Positions 22,267 to 33,094 of a stretch of DNA of 64,000 nt are shown here, piece by piece (the stretch's first letter is position 1; the number at the start of each line of letters is the position of its first letter). The stretch comes from Capronia americana. Taxonomy: Eukaryota > Ascomycota > Eurotiomycetes > Chaetothyriales > Herpotrichiellaceae. The stretch is taken from positions 124,001 to 188,000 of the forward strand of contig JADWQD010000004.1 of NCBI GenBank assembly GCA_016110215.1. The letters run 5' to 3'. Both the position numbers and the translations under genes were made by a program. The notes below the pieces were generated by a model that was not told the origin of the DNA, searched no databases, and saw nothing but the letters and a program-made list of their open reading frames with translations.

Positions 22267-22560
22267 ATTGAATTGAGTCGACTCGTCGAGCCGGACTCAT
22301 TTTCACAGTCTGTCCACCACGCCTGTTATGCGAAAGCACATCAATGAATGATGCTATCTATGCAAATGGCGCTGCAGTAACATGAGCAGCAACACGAGCA
22401 AGAGCTCTAGCCGATAGCGGTCGGTCGATCCAGGGCCAACCACCAGAAAGCACCGACAGCGATCGAGATACCCAGCGCCCTCCCGCATCACGACATGATG
22501 AGATGAAGAAGGACGCACGAGGGAGAAAAGGAAAGGAGAAGGAGAAAGACCAACAGTATA

Positions 22561-22609
22561 GCACAGCACAGCACAGCACAGCACAGCACAGCACAGCACA
22601 GCACAGCAC
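22561..22609. repeat. GCACA pentanucleotide microsatellite
   Basis: Almost ten perfect tandem copies of GCACA. Shorter arrays of the same unit recur at about 22653-22669 and 22951-22976. Confidence 0.95.
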
Positions 22610-22950
22610 TGCATTATCACGATACAGAAGAGAAGGGAGAAGAAAAAAGACCAACAGCACAGCACAGCATCACCATGACACGGAGAATGCGAAGGAGAAC
22701 AAAGATCAACAGCACACCACCATTGGACAATCGGACAATCGGACAGTCGGACAGACTGAAAGGCTGACGAACGGACCGACACAAGCAGATAATTGCGATG
22801 ATTATTGTATAACAATGACTACGACTACGACCAGACGGACTACTTACTACTCAGACGACTCGGGATGGCATAGAATAGAATAGCATGGATTGGCATTGGC
22901 GTTGGTATTGGCATTAATACCCGGAGAGGAGATATTAGAAGGACAAGGAC

Positions 22951-22976
22951 AGCACAGCACAGCACAGCACAGCACA
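22951..22976. repeat. AGCAC pentanucleotide microsatellite, second array
   Basis: About five copies of AGCAC, the same unit in another phase as the larger array 340 bp upstream. Confidence 0.9.
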
Positions 22977-23041
22977 GGACAAACCCGGGAAACGAGGGAC
23001 TACGAATTAATATACGGGCAGGTACCCTACTGTACTCGGTA

Positions 23042-23072
23042 CTCTAGTCTAGTCTAGTCTACTCTAGTCTAC
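23042..23072. repeat. TCTAG pentamer repeat
   Basis: Imperfect tandem TCTAG/TCTAC units, directly after a run of GTAC-type palindromes (GGTACC, GTACTC). Confidence 0.75.
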
Positions 23073-23492
23073 ACGACATAACACTCACTGTACACTATAT
23101 ATGTATAAGAATCCAGATCCAAGTGTCTCACATACCTTATCAGAAACCAACAGACCTTGCGATGGGAAACGAAAGAAACAACCGTTCTAGGCGCACAGTT
23201 CAATAATTATTAGGATCAATCCCTATAGGATTCGTCCTGCGTATGCATACTCCGTCCGGTACAGTGCAGTCCAGTACATACACACATAGAAATGGATATA
23301 GCAAAGTCGTGCCAGAGCTCGAGATTCGTCTTTTGGCTACCTAGTAATGCCGTGTGCAAAATTGAAAACAAACGCTCCGTCCCGTCCACTATACCAAAAT
23401 CCGTCTAACGCTCGCTTTAAATGCCAAACGAAAACCACACACACACAATCATGAACAAATGCTCTCCCACCTGTGGTGAATTTTGCTGCACC

Positions 23493-25365
23493 TTAAGCAC
23501 CCGCGTCTAACTTCACTTTCCCTTTGATGCTCTCCCATCTGGGAGCAAAGGCGATGAGGAAGGTAATAGCCGCACAGGCGATGGCGATGATAAACGGCAC
23601 CCTCAGGCCTTCCATGTACGCGTCCAGGATGCCGGGGATTTGAGCCGGCGTGAACACCGTTCTCAGGTCCGTGGCACCGGTGGCGAGGACTTTGCCAGCG
23701 TCCACTGTGGGAGCTTTGCTGGGGAGTTGATGGAGCAGCTTGTTTGTGAAGCCCGCTTGTGCGGCACTGATGAAGACGGCGCCGCCAATGGTTTGGAAGA
23801 ACAGGATGATGGCCGAGACGGAGCTGAGGTCAGAGGGTTTGACAATGGCTTGGCCGACGATGACGGGGATCTGGAAGATGAGGCCTAGACCGATGCCGAC
23901 CAGGGCTTGATAGCCGATCCATTTGTCGGAACCGGACTCAATCTCAAGGGTGTAGATGAGCCCTGCGCCGATGGACGCCAGTATCGATCCGAACGCCATC
24001 AGTGGGACGTATTGTCCCCATACTGTCAACAGTCCGCCGCTAGCGACTGTGAAGATGCTGGCGCCGAGGACAAGCGGCAGATTGTCAATGCCCGACTTCG
24101 ATGCCGAGATGTTCTTGGTGACCTGGAAGTAGATGGGCAGGTAGTACAGAAGGATGAAGAATGCACCAGCCACGGTGAAGATGTATGCCGACATGGCGCC
24201 AATGGTTCGATCCTTCAGCAGTCGGGGTTGGAGGAGCGCGCGGTCTCCGGAAATGTACTCGATGGCGATGAAGACAAGGACAAGGACACCAAAGAGGACT
24301 AAGACCGCGATGACGCTGCCGTCGGACCATGGTTTCGTGGCACCGCCCCACTGCATTGCCAACAGGTAGCAGATAATAGCAGCCATGAGCGTAAAAGTGC
24401 CGGGGAAGTCCATCTGGAGGAGCTTTTCTTTCAGTGATGCCACCTGAGGCTTGGCCGCCTTGGGTGTACGGAAGAATAGGAAAATGATCACTCCAGCGAC
24501 ACCGCCGATGGGGAGGTTGATGTAGAAGCACCATCGCCAGGAAAGATGATCGGTAAATACACCTGTTTTATTGTCAGCATCCGAATCCTGCACCGTGGAA
24601 TGGACAAGGCCAACGTACCTCCCAGAAGAGGTCCAATAACAGAGGCCACGCCAAAGGTCGCGCCCATGACTCCGGTAAACGCGGGACGACGTGCTGGAGG
24701 AGCCGAGAAGGCGATGATGGTGTATGAGCCGGAAGCAATGCCCGCTCCGCCCATGCCCGCAATGGCGCGGCCGACGATCAATGTGGTCGAGTTGTTCGCG
24801 ACGGCACAGATCAAACTCCCCACCTCGAAGATGAAGATGCTGGACAAGAACGAGACTTTGAGTGGGAAGTACTTGTACAGCTTTCCCCATCTGCTTCGTG
24901 GTCAGTATTCGAGCCGGCAGAGGTGGTAGGTGTTACTCACGTCGCCTGGAAGGAGCCGATGGTCAAGAAGAACCCAGAGCCATACCAACCCACTTGATCT
25001 AGCGAGTGAAACTGATCTGTAATCCGAGGAATGGCGGTTGCAACAATGGTCATGTCCAGTGCCACAAGGAAAATGCTACACGCCAGAGCAACGACAATCA
25101 TGGCAAGGGGGAAAGCGCTGGGGTAGTCGGAAGTGTCGATTCGCGAGATTTCTCGGCCAAGGTCGGAGCCATCAATATGGACATCTTTTTCTTCGTCGAG
25201 GATGTCTTTCTCGTTGTGGATTGATATTCGAGAGCCCGAGTGCTGATGTGTTGAGACATCGACTCCGGATTGCTGCTTCTCATGTTCATGTTCCGGAAGA
25301 GGTGGTTTTGAGAGTTCAGAACTCGAGGTCGAGGCGGAAGGATTTGACGATAGGGCGGTTGCCAT
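23493..25365 (-). CDS. MFS multidrug/toxin efflux pump, DHA2 (14-helix) type
   Basis: This is a drug:proton antiporter of the DHA2 group in the plasma membrane, the group that includes fungal mycotoxin exporters. Three exons (25365-24941, 24890-24619, 24562-23493) give 588 residues. A hydrophilic tail of about 85 residues is followed by motif LDMTIVATAIPRIT in the first helix, GWYGSGFFLT, then GRAIAGMGGAG (motif B) and the antiporter-type GVASVIGPLLGG (motif C). HLSWRWCFYINLP starts exon 3. About fourteen hydrophobic segments can be counted. The start is the first ATG. The gene is divergent from the Zn2Cys6 regulator at 27085, so the regulator may control it. The substrate cannot be predicted from sequence alone. 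Confidence 0.93.
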
Positions 25366-27084
25366 TGTGCTTTAACGCGCGGCGCAATCGGACGACTGGC
25401 ACAGGACAGTATTCACAGAAGGTGGTCCGAATCACTAAGGGCGAAATGACAAAGGTCAAAGCACGCGCAACAGTGGAAGCAAGAGCGATGGACTTGTTCC
25501 GATTCTGGCAATCAAAGCAAAGGCTAGAGGGACACGGAGATATAAGTATCTACCTTAACGTTACCGTTCGGAATGAAAATAACGTCAATGCCGGAGACAC
25601 ATTGGCAATAACGAGAGCCAGCTGCTGAATCGCATTCTAAGACACGGACAAGAACAAATTCGTCCGTGGGGTAACTTCGAAGTGCTGAACAAAGCATGCT
25701 GCCATCCTCGACATGTGGAAGGAGACAACAACACTTGTGGGTTCACTGAAAGGGGGTGGATGAATCATAGCGGATATCGATATCGCATCGAGAGCTTCGC
25801 CTGCGAGGGGAACCGCGTTTGTTGAGCGCGTTTGGCACGGAGAGGCTACCACGTGGAGATCCGAGACGAGGCTGAATGGTTCTGGAAGCCCTGAGAGGTC
25901 AAGAAGCCTTCGGATGGAGCAGTTTTCCGTCTTCCGGCGTAACCAAAGGGCGAGAGAACCCACCATTCCTGACAAACTTGCGGAGATCAGGCAGCAGCAG
26001 GCGGCGAGATCTAGCTTTTCATTCGTAGAGTTGCAATCGCAGGCCAGGTCGGCTCAATTACTCCGTATCTGTGCTGAAAAAATATTCAACCGGCCAGCGC
26101 AAGGGGAGGGAGCCAAGTGGAGGCCATGTCGAACCAACCCAGATTGTGACGCACGCTATGCGAGGCTGGCCAGAGCCAAGTCATACTTCGCCTATCAGGC
26201 TACTGTATCACGAATACGTCGGAAAGTAAGGCTCATGGACATCCGAACGGCGATAGTGATGGAAGTTGCCATCTGGCCTTACAAGGAGGCCCGGAGATAC
26301 GAACGTGAGCCATCGAGAGTTGCGTCATGATCGTGCCGTGTCTTGAAAAGAGGACGAAATTTCCTGCATGCAAGAGTCACGGTGTTCATCGCCATTCCAG
26401 GGAGATTGGCAGTGGAGATGTTCTTTTGCGGCCGCCTGCCTGATCCAGATCCAGCTTCGGCCGAAGAGATGGTGCGACAGACGGACGAAATTAGAGAGAG
26501 CCTCGAGCTGCTTGGAGGCGATTTCTAAGCTGGCTCACCAACATTTTCTTTGTGCCTGTTTGAGTTTGGAATATTTCCCGGCTCACGTGAGTCACGGGCA
26601 GTGCTGACTAACGAGTTGAAGTGGTGATTTTGTCAGACGCGGGCGAAGCACCAAATCTTGGTGGGAATGCGCGTCAGACGGTTTTCCTTGTCTTGGCGAG
26701 CTGGGCTAAACGCTTCCCATGGATGCCTGAACAATTGGGCGCGGCGGCTGCGGTCTTCTGCTCCAGCATCTGATGATTGTTCTCTACGGTCGTCGAGTAA
26801 ATCACCTGTGAAATTGAACGTTCCAGAACCACAATGACTCTATTGGTGAGCGCCGTATGTACCGAGTGAAAGCATTCGAGGCTCTTCGGCGGTAGCATAC
26901 CTCCCGACTGCCCCCCCGTGGCTGTGTCAGCAGTCTGCGTTTGGGGCTCCCTCGCAGATTCCATACCTGAGTAAGCACAGAGAGAGAGCATTTCGACAGT
27001 CCGCGCAGTCTTGCCCGTCCCCTACCTGCTGCCTATCTGCACTGCTCACTAGGAGTCACTCTATCGCTCCTCGACGCAAGCACC
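25366..27084. promoter_or_regulatory. Divergent interval between pump and regulator
   Basis: About 1.7 kb separate the two start codons and must contain both promoters. A 138-codon frame at 25914-26330 (+) has no recognised motif and is strongly basic, so I do not call it. TACTCCGTA occurs at 26059-26067. No binding site can be assigned. Confidence 0.4.
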
Positions 27085-29637
27085 ATGTCTCGCGCTGGAA
27101 GTAGCTCCACCTCCCCGTTCAACCCCGACACGTCGGGCACCTTCTTTAGCCACGACCAAGGCCCGCCGAGGAAGAAGATGCGCAAGGGAACTAAGAGTTG
27201 CTTAGAATGCCGGCGGAGGAAGATCAAGTGCACATTTGAGTCTGGGAGACCCGCCATATGCAACGAGTGCTACGCCCGAGGCTCAACCTGCATTGACCAA
27301 GAGCACGGTGATATTCAGACATACACCCAGGCAGCCTCCGAGCAATCATCGTACAGCCTGAGGGAACGAGTCTCCCAACTCGAAGATCTGGTTAAACAGG
27401 TCTTGTATCGGTTGCCTGAGAAAGGCACCGGTGCCACTGGTGATGCGGACGGTGAGGGCGCGCCTTCTGGAACAGAGTCAGACAAGAGCCACGTCGACGC
27501 TCAAGCCGCCGAGGTTCTGAAAAGCCTCAAGAGTTCGTTGCGACACGGAGACGCCAGCATCGAGGGGTCCATCCTCCTACCGGGCGGTCTCCGAGACGAT
27601 GCGCCCGCGCTGACTTTATTCGACAACGCCGTGATTGAGCGCAAAGAGAGCCAACCCGTGGTCTCACGGGCGCAATACAACAAGACCAAAACCCTTTTGG
27701 CCGCCCTGAATAAGTTGCTCCCGTCCCCGGGTGACTTGGAGGTCATCCTAGAGCAGTCGCACGAATGGTGGACAATCTGGAAGAAGATGTTTCCTGAAAT
27801 CACAGATAGTCGGTGCGAAACCATCAAAGAATCCGTCTCACATTCTCTCCGGTCAGAGAAACCGGCAGAGTTGGCCAAGATTATGCTATGCATAGCCATC
27901 AGCATCCATCAACTGCCCAATCACTTCGACTGGTCGAGGCTACACATCAAGGAGGAACCGGCAGATCTGATGGAGCGGTATATTGCGACCGTCGACAAGC
28001 TGATCACTTCGGATGATGAAATCGCCGCTACTTTGGACGGCATTGAATGCATGATGCTGGAGGCCAAGTATCACGTCAATATGGGGCGACCGCGCCGCGC
28101 CTGGCTGTTATTCCACCGAGCACTCGCGTTTGCTCAATTGCTAGGTATCCACAGGTTGGCGGCACAAACTGACAAGACCTCTCTGGACTACCAACGTTCG
28201 GTCAACATCTGGTGCCATCTTGTAATTGGTGACAGGTATCTATCGCTTCTCCTGGGTCTGCCATATTCGGTCAGCGAGAGCTTCGTAACCCCGTACCTTT
28301 CGGTAGCTGGACCTCCACCCGCCTCAGTTAACGATGGAGAGTACTACGTCGGCAAGATGGTTCCTATCATAACGAAAATGATTGACCGCAACCAGAGTGT
28401 TGTGCCGATGGGATACTCTGCGACGCTACGAATGGACCAGGAGCTGGAAGAACTGCACAATGCTCAAGATCCAGCCTGGTGGAAGCTGGAACTCATTCCG
28501 GGGGATCGAGCTGAGGACCATTTCGATCGACTGTCGGCGCATTTCTACCATCACCAAGCCAAACTGCTTCTGCATATGCCCTTCATGCTTCGGTCCTCGA
28601 CAGACAAGAGATACCAATATTCTCATAGCGCCGCACTAGACGCCGCCAGAGAAATGATTCGCATCTACGAGGCACTGCGGACAAACCAGGCCCTTGGACC
28701 ATTCATCTGCAAGTTGATTGACTTCCAGGCGTTCACTGGCGCCATGCTCCTGCTCCTCAATATATGCGGCTACTCGCAACGCCACCGTGGGAACAACGCC
28801 CAGCAAACCGATCTCGACCAAGACCAGAAAGACTCGGACCTCATCGACAAAACCATCGCCCTCCTGAAAGATGCTGCTAAAGAGCCAGGCGGCGTGGTGG
28901 CCGCGCAAAGCGCCCAGGCCATGGAAATGCTGGCTCGCGTGCGTGAAGGGACCGATGATGAAGCCAAAGTTGCCGAATGTCGAGGCGAAACGTGTCAAGT
29001 GTCGATCCCGTACTTTGGCACCATTTCCATTGGTACCGGGAAGCATTTTGTGCCTATCAAGGCCGGGACGTACGTGCAGCGAACGTCGGGTGGTGCAGCC
29101 ATCACCGCGACCACCAAGACCGGCGGCATCGTGACCACCACAGGACTCCCTACACCGCCGTCGGTCTCATCAAACAGTACGCAGCCTTCCCCTCTCTCAA
29201 CGACCCTCGACCACCGTCCTTCCAATTCTCAACAATACACGCAAGCTCATCGTCCGCCGGTGTACGAATCAACCAACTACGTCGCCCCGGGCCTCGATCA
29301 ATGGCCGGACGCCACGGACTCCATCTCAGACGACCCATTCATCACATTCGACAGCTTCATGGCCTTCCCGCCACAGCCGCCTACCGATTTCCCTTCGGCA
29401 GGCGGCGCGTCCAGCGGGAGCGGATTCACGCCTCAGCCCATCCAGGGTAGTCCGTACAATCCTCCTGGAAGTACGCCCAACCAGCATAATGATCTGAACG
29501 CCTCTGTGGCGGCAGGGGGGCTCGGTGGACTCGCTTCATCCGGGTTTCCTTTTGGAAGCTTCCCGTTCGGCCAGTCGGGCGTCGATCTAGATCAAGGCTG
29601 GAATTGGTTCGGGGTAGATGCACCCGTCATTCAGTAA
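27085..29637 (+). CDS. Zn2Cys6 fungal transcription factor
   Basis: This nuclear DNA-binding regulator has 850 residues in one exon. The binuclear zinc cluster uses C39, C42, C49, C59, C62 and C69 (C-x2-C-x6-C-x9-C-x2-C-x6-C), with the basic run RRRKIK inside and a Lys/Arg-rich stretch (residues 29-37) before it. A short coiled coil, probably for dimerisation, follows near 92-112 (LRERVSQLEDLVKQVL). The middle region (about 230-560) has the helical features of the fungal-specific regulator domain (MLEAKYHVNMGRPRRAW, FHRALAFAQLLGIHR). The C-terminal 200 residues are rich in Ser, Pro and Gly, ending in an acidic, aromatic stretch typical of activation domains. The divergent neighbour is a drug pump. 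The target genes are unknown. Confidence 0.93.
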   Translation: MSRAGSSSTSPFNPDTSGTFFSHDQGPPRKKMRKGTKSCLECRRRKIKCTFESGRPAICNECYARGSTCIDQEHGDIQTYTQAASEQSSYSLRERVSQLEDLVKQVLYRLPEKGTGATGDADGEGAPSGTESDKSHVDAQAAEVLKSLKSSLRHGDASIEGSILLPGGLRDDAPALTLFDNAVIERKESQPVVSRAQYNKTKTLLAALNKLLPSPGDLEVILEQSHEWWTIWKKMFPEITDSRCETIKESVSHSLRSEKPAELAKIMLCIAISIHQLPNHFDWSRLHIKEEPADLMERYIATVDKLITSDDEIAATLDGIECMMLEAKYHVNMGRPRRAWLLFHRALAFAQLLGIHRLAAQTDKTSLDYQRSVNIWCHLVIGDRYLSLLLGLPYSVSESFVTPYLSVAGPPPASVNDGEYYVGKMVPIITKMIDRNQSVVPMGYSATLRMDQELEELHNAQDPAWWKLELIPGDRAEDHFDRLSAHFYHHQAKLLLHMPFMLRSSTDKRYQYSHSAALDAAREMIRIYEALRTNQALGPFICKLIDFQAFTGAMLLLLNICGYSQRHRGNNAQQTDLDQDQKDSDLIDKTIALLKDAAKEPGGVVAAQSAQAMEMLARVREGTDDEAKVAECRGETCQVSIPYFGTISIGTGKHFVPIKAGTYVQRTSGGAAITATTKTGGIVTTTGLPTPPSVSSNSTQPSPLSTTLDHRPSNSQQYTQAHRPPVYESTNYVAPGLDQWPDATDSISDDPFITFDSFMAFPPQPPTDFPSAGGASSGSGFTPQPIQGSPYNPPGSTPNQHNDLNASVAAGGLGGLASSGFPFGSFPFGQSGVDLDQGWNWFGVDAPVIQ

Positions 29638-30612
29638 GGTACAGTGGTGCCGCGGAATTACGAATGAGAAACCCGTTACCAGAAGTGAGCGGTATCACGA
29701 CATTCCGCTCCTGTATATAGAGAGATCCAGGTGGATGTGGTGTGTACCGGGTCGGCATAAGTCCGTATCCGCAGAATGAACCCAGGCGCCGCAGTCGCAG
29801 TCGCCATAGTGGGAGCACAGGTGAATGGCACGGGAACAAACCCGGTGTAAAGTACATACCGAGTAAAGTAGGGATTGTCTACATGACATGAATCTCAAGC
29901 GGGACTGTCCCGTCACCAGCCTAGAACCTTAACATACCTTACCGTCGGACTCAAGGGACCTATCTCGGACAAATGCCACGGCCACGGACACGGATCGTTC
30001 GTGATCCGGAAGCCAGACCAGAGACCGGACGAGCCAGCTAATACCTACTGTAGCAACTCAGGTACGTGCTGCTTGGGACGGATGCCGTACGCACAATGTC
30101 TTCCGAAGGGCGTGCTCACACTAGAGTACAGTACAGTAACTGCACTGCACTGCACTGCACTGCACTATACTGTACGTGTACCTTGGCGAATGGTCAACGA
30201 CGGACGGCGGAACAGATTCGACCGTACTCGGTCATGGAATTGGGACTGGGATTGGGATTGGAAATTGTACCAAGTACATACATGGTTTGATGTCCGAATA
30301 CGCCGTACGCAGGTCGATCACTCGCCTCACTCACTCACCACTCGCTCATATTTGACTGCTCTGTTCCTGCCCCCGCTCCTACACAGTTACATACTATGTA
30401 GGTAGGTATGTAGTGCGCCCTTGAGTCTGGTATCCTGTCCGTCCTCTGCACGATATGACGAGGGGGATCTATTACGTATCCACGCAATAACACTGACACT
30501 CATTCTTGTTCTCACTCTCGTTCTCCAATGCTGGGCTTCTACAGTGAATTTTGTGTACAGTACTCTGTACGTAATGCGGATGGGCTCGTTGATTCAATAA
30601 TATAATATTGGT
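29638..30612. other. Convergent intergenic region with short repeats
   Basis: This lies between the regulator (+) and the dihydroxy-acid dehydratase (-). It holds an ACTGC pentamer array at about 30139-30163, GTACAGTAC-like palindromes and a GGGATT hexamer run near 30240-30262. No gene is recognised. Confidence 0.5.
30139..30163. repeat. ACTGC pentanucleotide microsatellite
   Basis: Five tandem copies of ACTGC, flanked by GTACAGTAC and TACTGTACG palindromes. Confidence 0.85.
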
Positions 30613-32502
30613 CTAGGCATGCAAGTCCAGCATGTCCTCCTTATCTGTGATACAGCCGTGACTGGCATCGCTCACCAGTTTGGCATACTTCGCCAGCACG
30701 CCCCTGGTATATCTCGGCTGCGGCTTATTGGCATTCCACTCTTCTCTCCTCTTGGCCAGCGTCGCTTCATCGACATTCAAATCCAGCACGCGTTTCTCGG
30801 CATCGATGATGATTTCGTCCCCATCGCGCACCAGACCGATCGGTCCACCTTCCATGGCTTCGGGAACGATATGTCCGATCAAGAAGCCGTGCGAGCCGCC
30901 GCTGAACCGGCCGTCCGTGATGAGGGCCACGTCCTTGCCTAGTCCGGCACCCATGATCGCCGAACTGGGCTTCAACATCTCGGGCATGCCGGGACCGCCT
31001 TTCGGGCCTTCATACCGGATGACGACCACGGTCTTCTCGCCCTTCTTGATCTCGCCGCGCTCCAGAGCTTGAATGAAGAGATCTTCTGCATCGAAGACTC
31101 TGGCCTTCCCTTGGAAGCGGAGACCTTCTTTGCCTGTGATCTTGCCGACGGAACCGCCTGGAGCGAGACTCCCGCGCAGGATCTGGATGTGGCCGGTCTT
31201 TTTGATGGGCTGTGAAAACGGTTTGATGATCGTCTGGTCTGAAGGGAAGTCGGCGGCGGACTCGACGTTCTTGGCCAGCGTCTGGCCTGTGACGGTGGTG
31301 TGCGTGCCTTTAACCACGCCTTCTTTGATGAGGAATTTCAGCAATGTGGGGATGCCGCCAATGCGGTGAAGGTCGTTGAAGACATGTTTTCCACTCGGCT
31401 TCAGGTCCGAGAGGTAGGGCGTCCTATCGCTGACGGCTTGGAAGTCATCGATGGTGAGTTTGATGCCTACCGCATCGGCCATGGCGATCAGATGTAGGAC
31501 GGCGTTCGTTGAGCCGCCCGTGATCATCACCACGGTCATCGCATCTTCAAACGCCTGGCGTGTCATGATGTCTCGTGGCCGAAGGTCAAGCTTGAGGGCA
31601 TTCTTGATGGCTCCGCCGGCGGCCAGACATTCGAGCTGCTTCTCCTTCGACACTGCCGGGTTGGACGCACTGCCCGGCAGAGTCATACCGAGCGTTTCGA
31701 TAGCTGACGCCATGGTGTTGGCGGTGTACATGCCACCACAGGCGCCACAAGCCGGGATCGCGTTCCGGATGACATCGAATCGCTGTTCCTCGTTGATCTC
31801 GCCTGTAATAAATTGGCCATAGGCTTGGAACGCCGACACAATGTCGATATCGGCATTGTTCTGTGTCCTAGCGCATCCCGCTGCTATGGAGCCTCCGTAG
31901 ACCATGATCGACGGCCTATTTACCCGTCCCATCGCCATGACCACGCCGGGCATGTTTTTGTCGCAGCCAGGAATCGAGATGTTTGCATCGTACCACTGCC
32001 CCTCCATGACTGTCTCTATCGAGTCGGCAATGATCTCTCTTGACTGGAGACTGTACCGCATCCCTGTCGTGCCCATCGAGATTCCATCTGATACGCCGAT
32101 GGTGTTGAACTGCATAGGTTGCAGTCCTGCGTCTGCCACGCCCTTCTTCACCACGTTGGAGAGATCCAACAGGTGCATGTTGCAGGGATTGCCACTGTAC
32201 CATACCGAGGAGATGCCCACCTGCGGTTTGTTCATGTCTGTCTCGCTCATGCCCGTGGCGTAGAGCATTGCTTGGGAAGCGCCCTGCGATTTCGGTTGCG
32301 TGATATGTCGGGAAACCTGGTTGAGGCCTTCGAGCTCGGACGAGTCTGCATTTCGGAGCGGCGAGGACGAGAATGGGCGGCTGTACACGTCGTCAGCTGT
32401 CATACTCTCCAGTCACTGCTGCGCGTCGTACCTTGTCTGAGTCCTGACTGTGAACCTTGCCTGCCTGAGGCGCAGGCTTCTGAGCGCCGCCGAAGTCTTC
32501 AT
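30613..32502 (-). CDS. ILV3: Dihydroxy-acid dehydratase, mitochondrial
   Basis: This iron-sulfur enzyme removes water from 2,3-dihydroxy acids in valine and isoleucine synthesis, in the mitochondrial matrix. I model two exons (32502-32432 and 32380-30613) with a 51-nt intron, giving 612 residues. The cluster cysteines are visible: C90 (GNPC), C163 (PGCDKNMPG) and C238 (ACGACGGMYTANTM). SDGRFSGGSHGF and EGGPIGLVRDGD near the C-terminus are also family signatures. The frame alone could start at an ATG at 32403. The upstream exon, however, adds an Arg-rich, acid-free leader (MKTSAALRSLRLRQARF) joined to RPFSSSPLR, a convincing mitochondrial presequence. The ILV3 symbol rests on family identity. 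Fungi can carry extra copies, so this may be a paralogue. Confidence 0.93.
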
Positions 32503-33094
32503 GGTGGGCAGGACAGGACCTTTCCTTCACATACACACAGTCGGGCCTTGTCAGAGCTCAATGCGCAACAAAAACCACATCGATGAGTAACGACGGCTCC
32601 CCTTTTGCGACAGCACCAGCTGTCCGACTCGAGAGTCGAGCAAGCCGAATATAAGCTGCACGAAGGTTTTCCCCAGACCATCCAACGCCGCAACCGGAGC
32701 CAATCGGAGGCCCAGCAATTCAAGCACCGCCGGGGAGCTTAACGCGCCTCCGGAGGCGAGTTTGAGCCTCGTTAACCACACCTTGAACCTGATCTCTGTT
32801 TCGACTCGTTCGAGGCGGAACATACTACCTTAGACATGCACAGGTGTCGAGGAATGACGTGCATTATTACCGAAGTCTTATGGGTGAGAAACAAGTGAGT
32901 TCGCCGTCAACTCAGAATGTGAGGAGCTTCATGACCCCAGATTTGAGATTTGGACTGAATTGAACCCTCCTCTTGGACGCTCTTTGCATGCGTGCATCTC
33001 GTTTCCCTATCCTACAAGCCAAAAAAAGAGCCAGGTGTTACATGGGCTGCTTGCGGCAGTACAAACCGACAGGTCGAATTCTAACGTGATGTTG
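32503..33094. other. Intergenic, promoter of the dehydratase gene
   Basis: This is the promoter side of the dehydratase gene and the 3' flank of the kinase gene. Short frames without motifs are present; I see nothing else. Confidence 0.4.

Larger units (their letters stand above)
22267..23492. other. Repeat-rich convergent intergenic region
   Basis: This gap between the glucanase (+) and the pump (-) contains several pentamer arrays (see separate entries). It also holds a TTGGCA-like hexamer run near 22886-22912 and a CGGACA-type 9-mer run near 22733-22758. Open frames within the arrays are artefacts of the repeats. No gene is seen. Confidence 0.5.

Noticed and set aside
22503..22883. 126-codon plus-strand frame rich in Gln/His/Ser/Thr
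   Set aside because: It is produced by the GCACA repeat array and has no non-repeat protein features.
25914..26330. 138-codon plus-strand frame between the pump and the regulator
   Set aside because: It has an ATG but no recognisable motif, a strongly basic composition, and overlaps a similar-length frame on the other strand.
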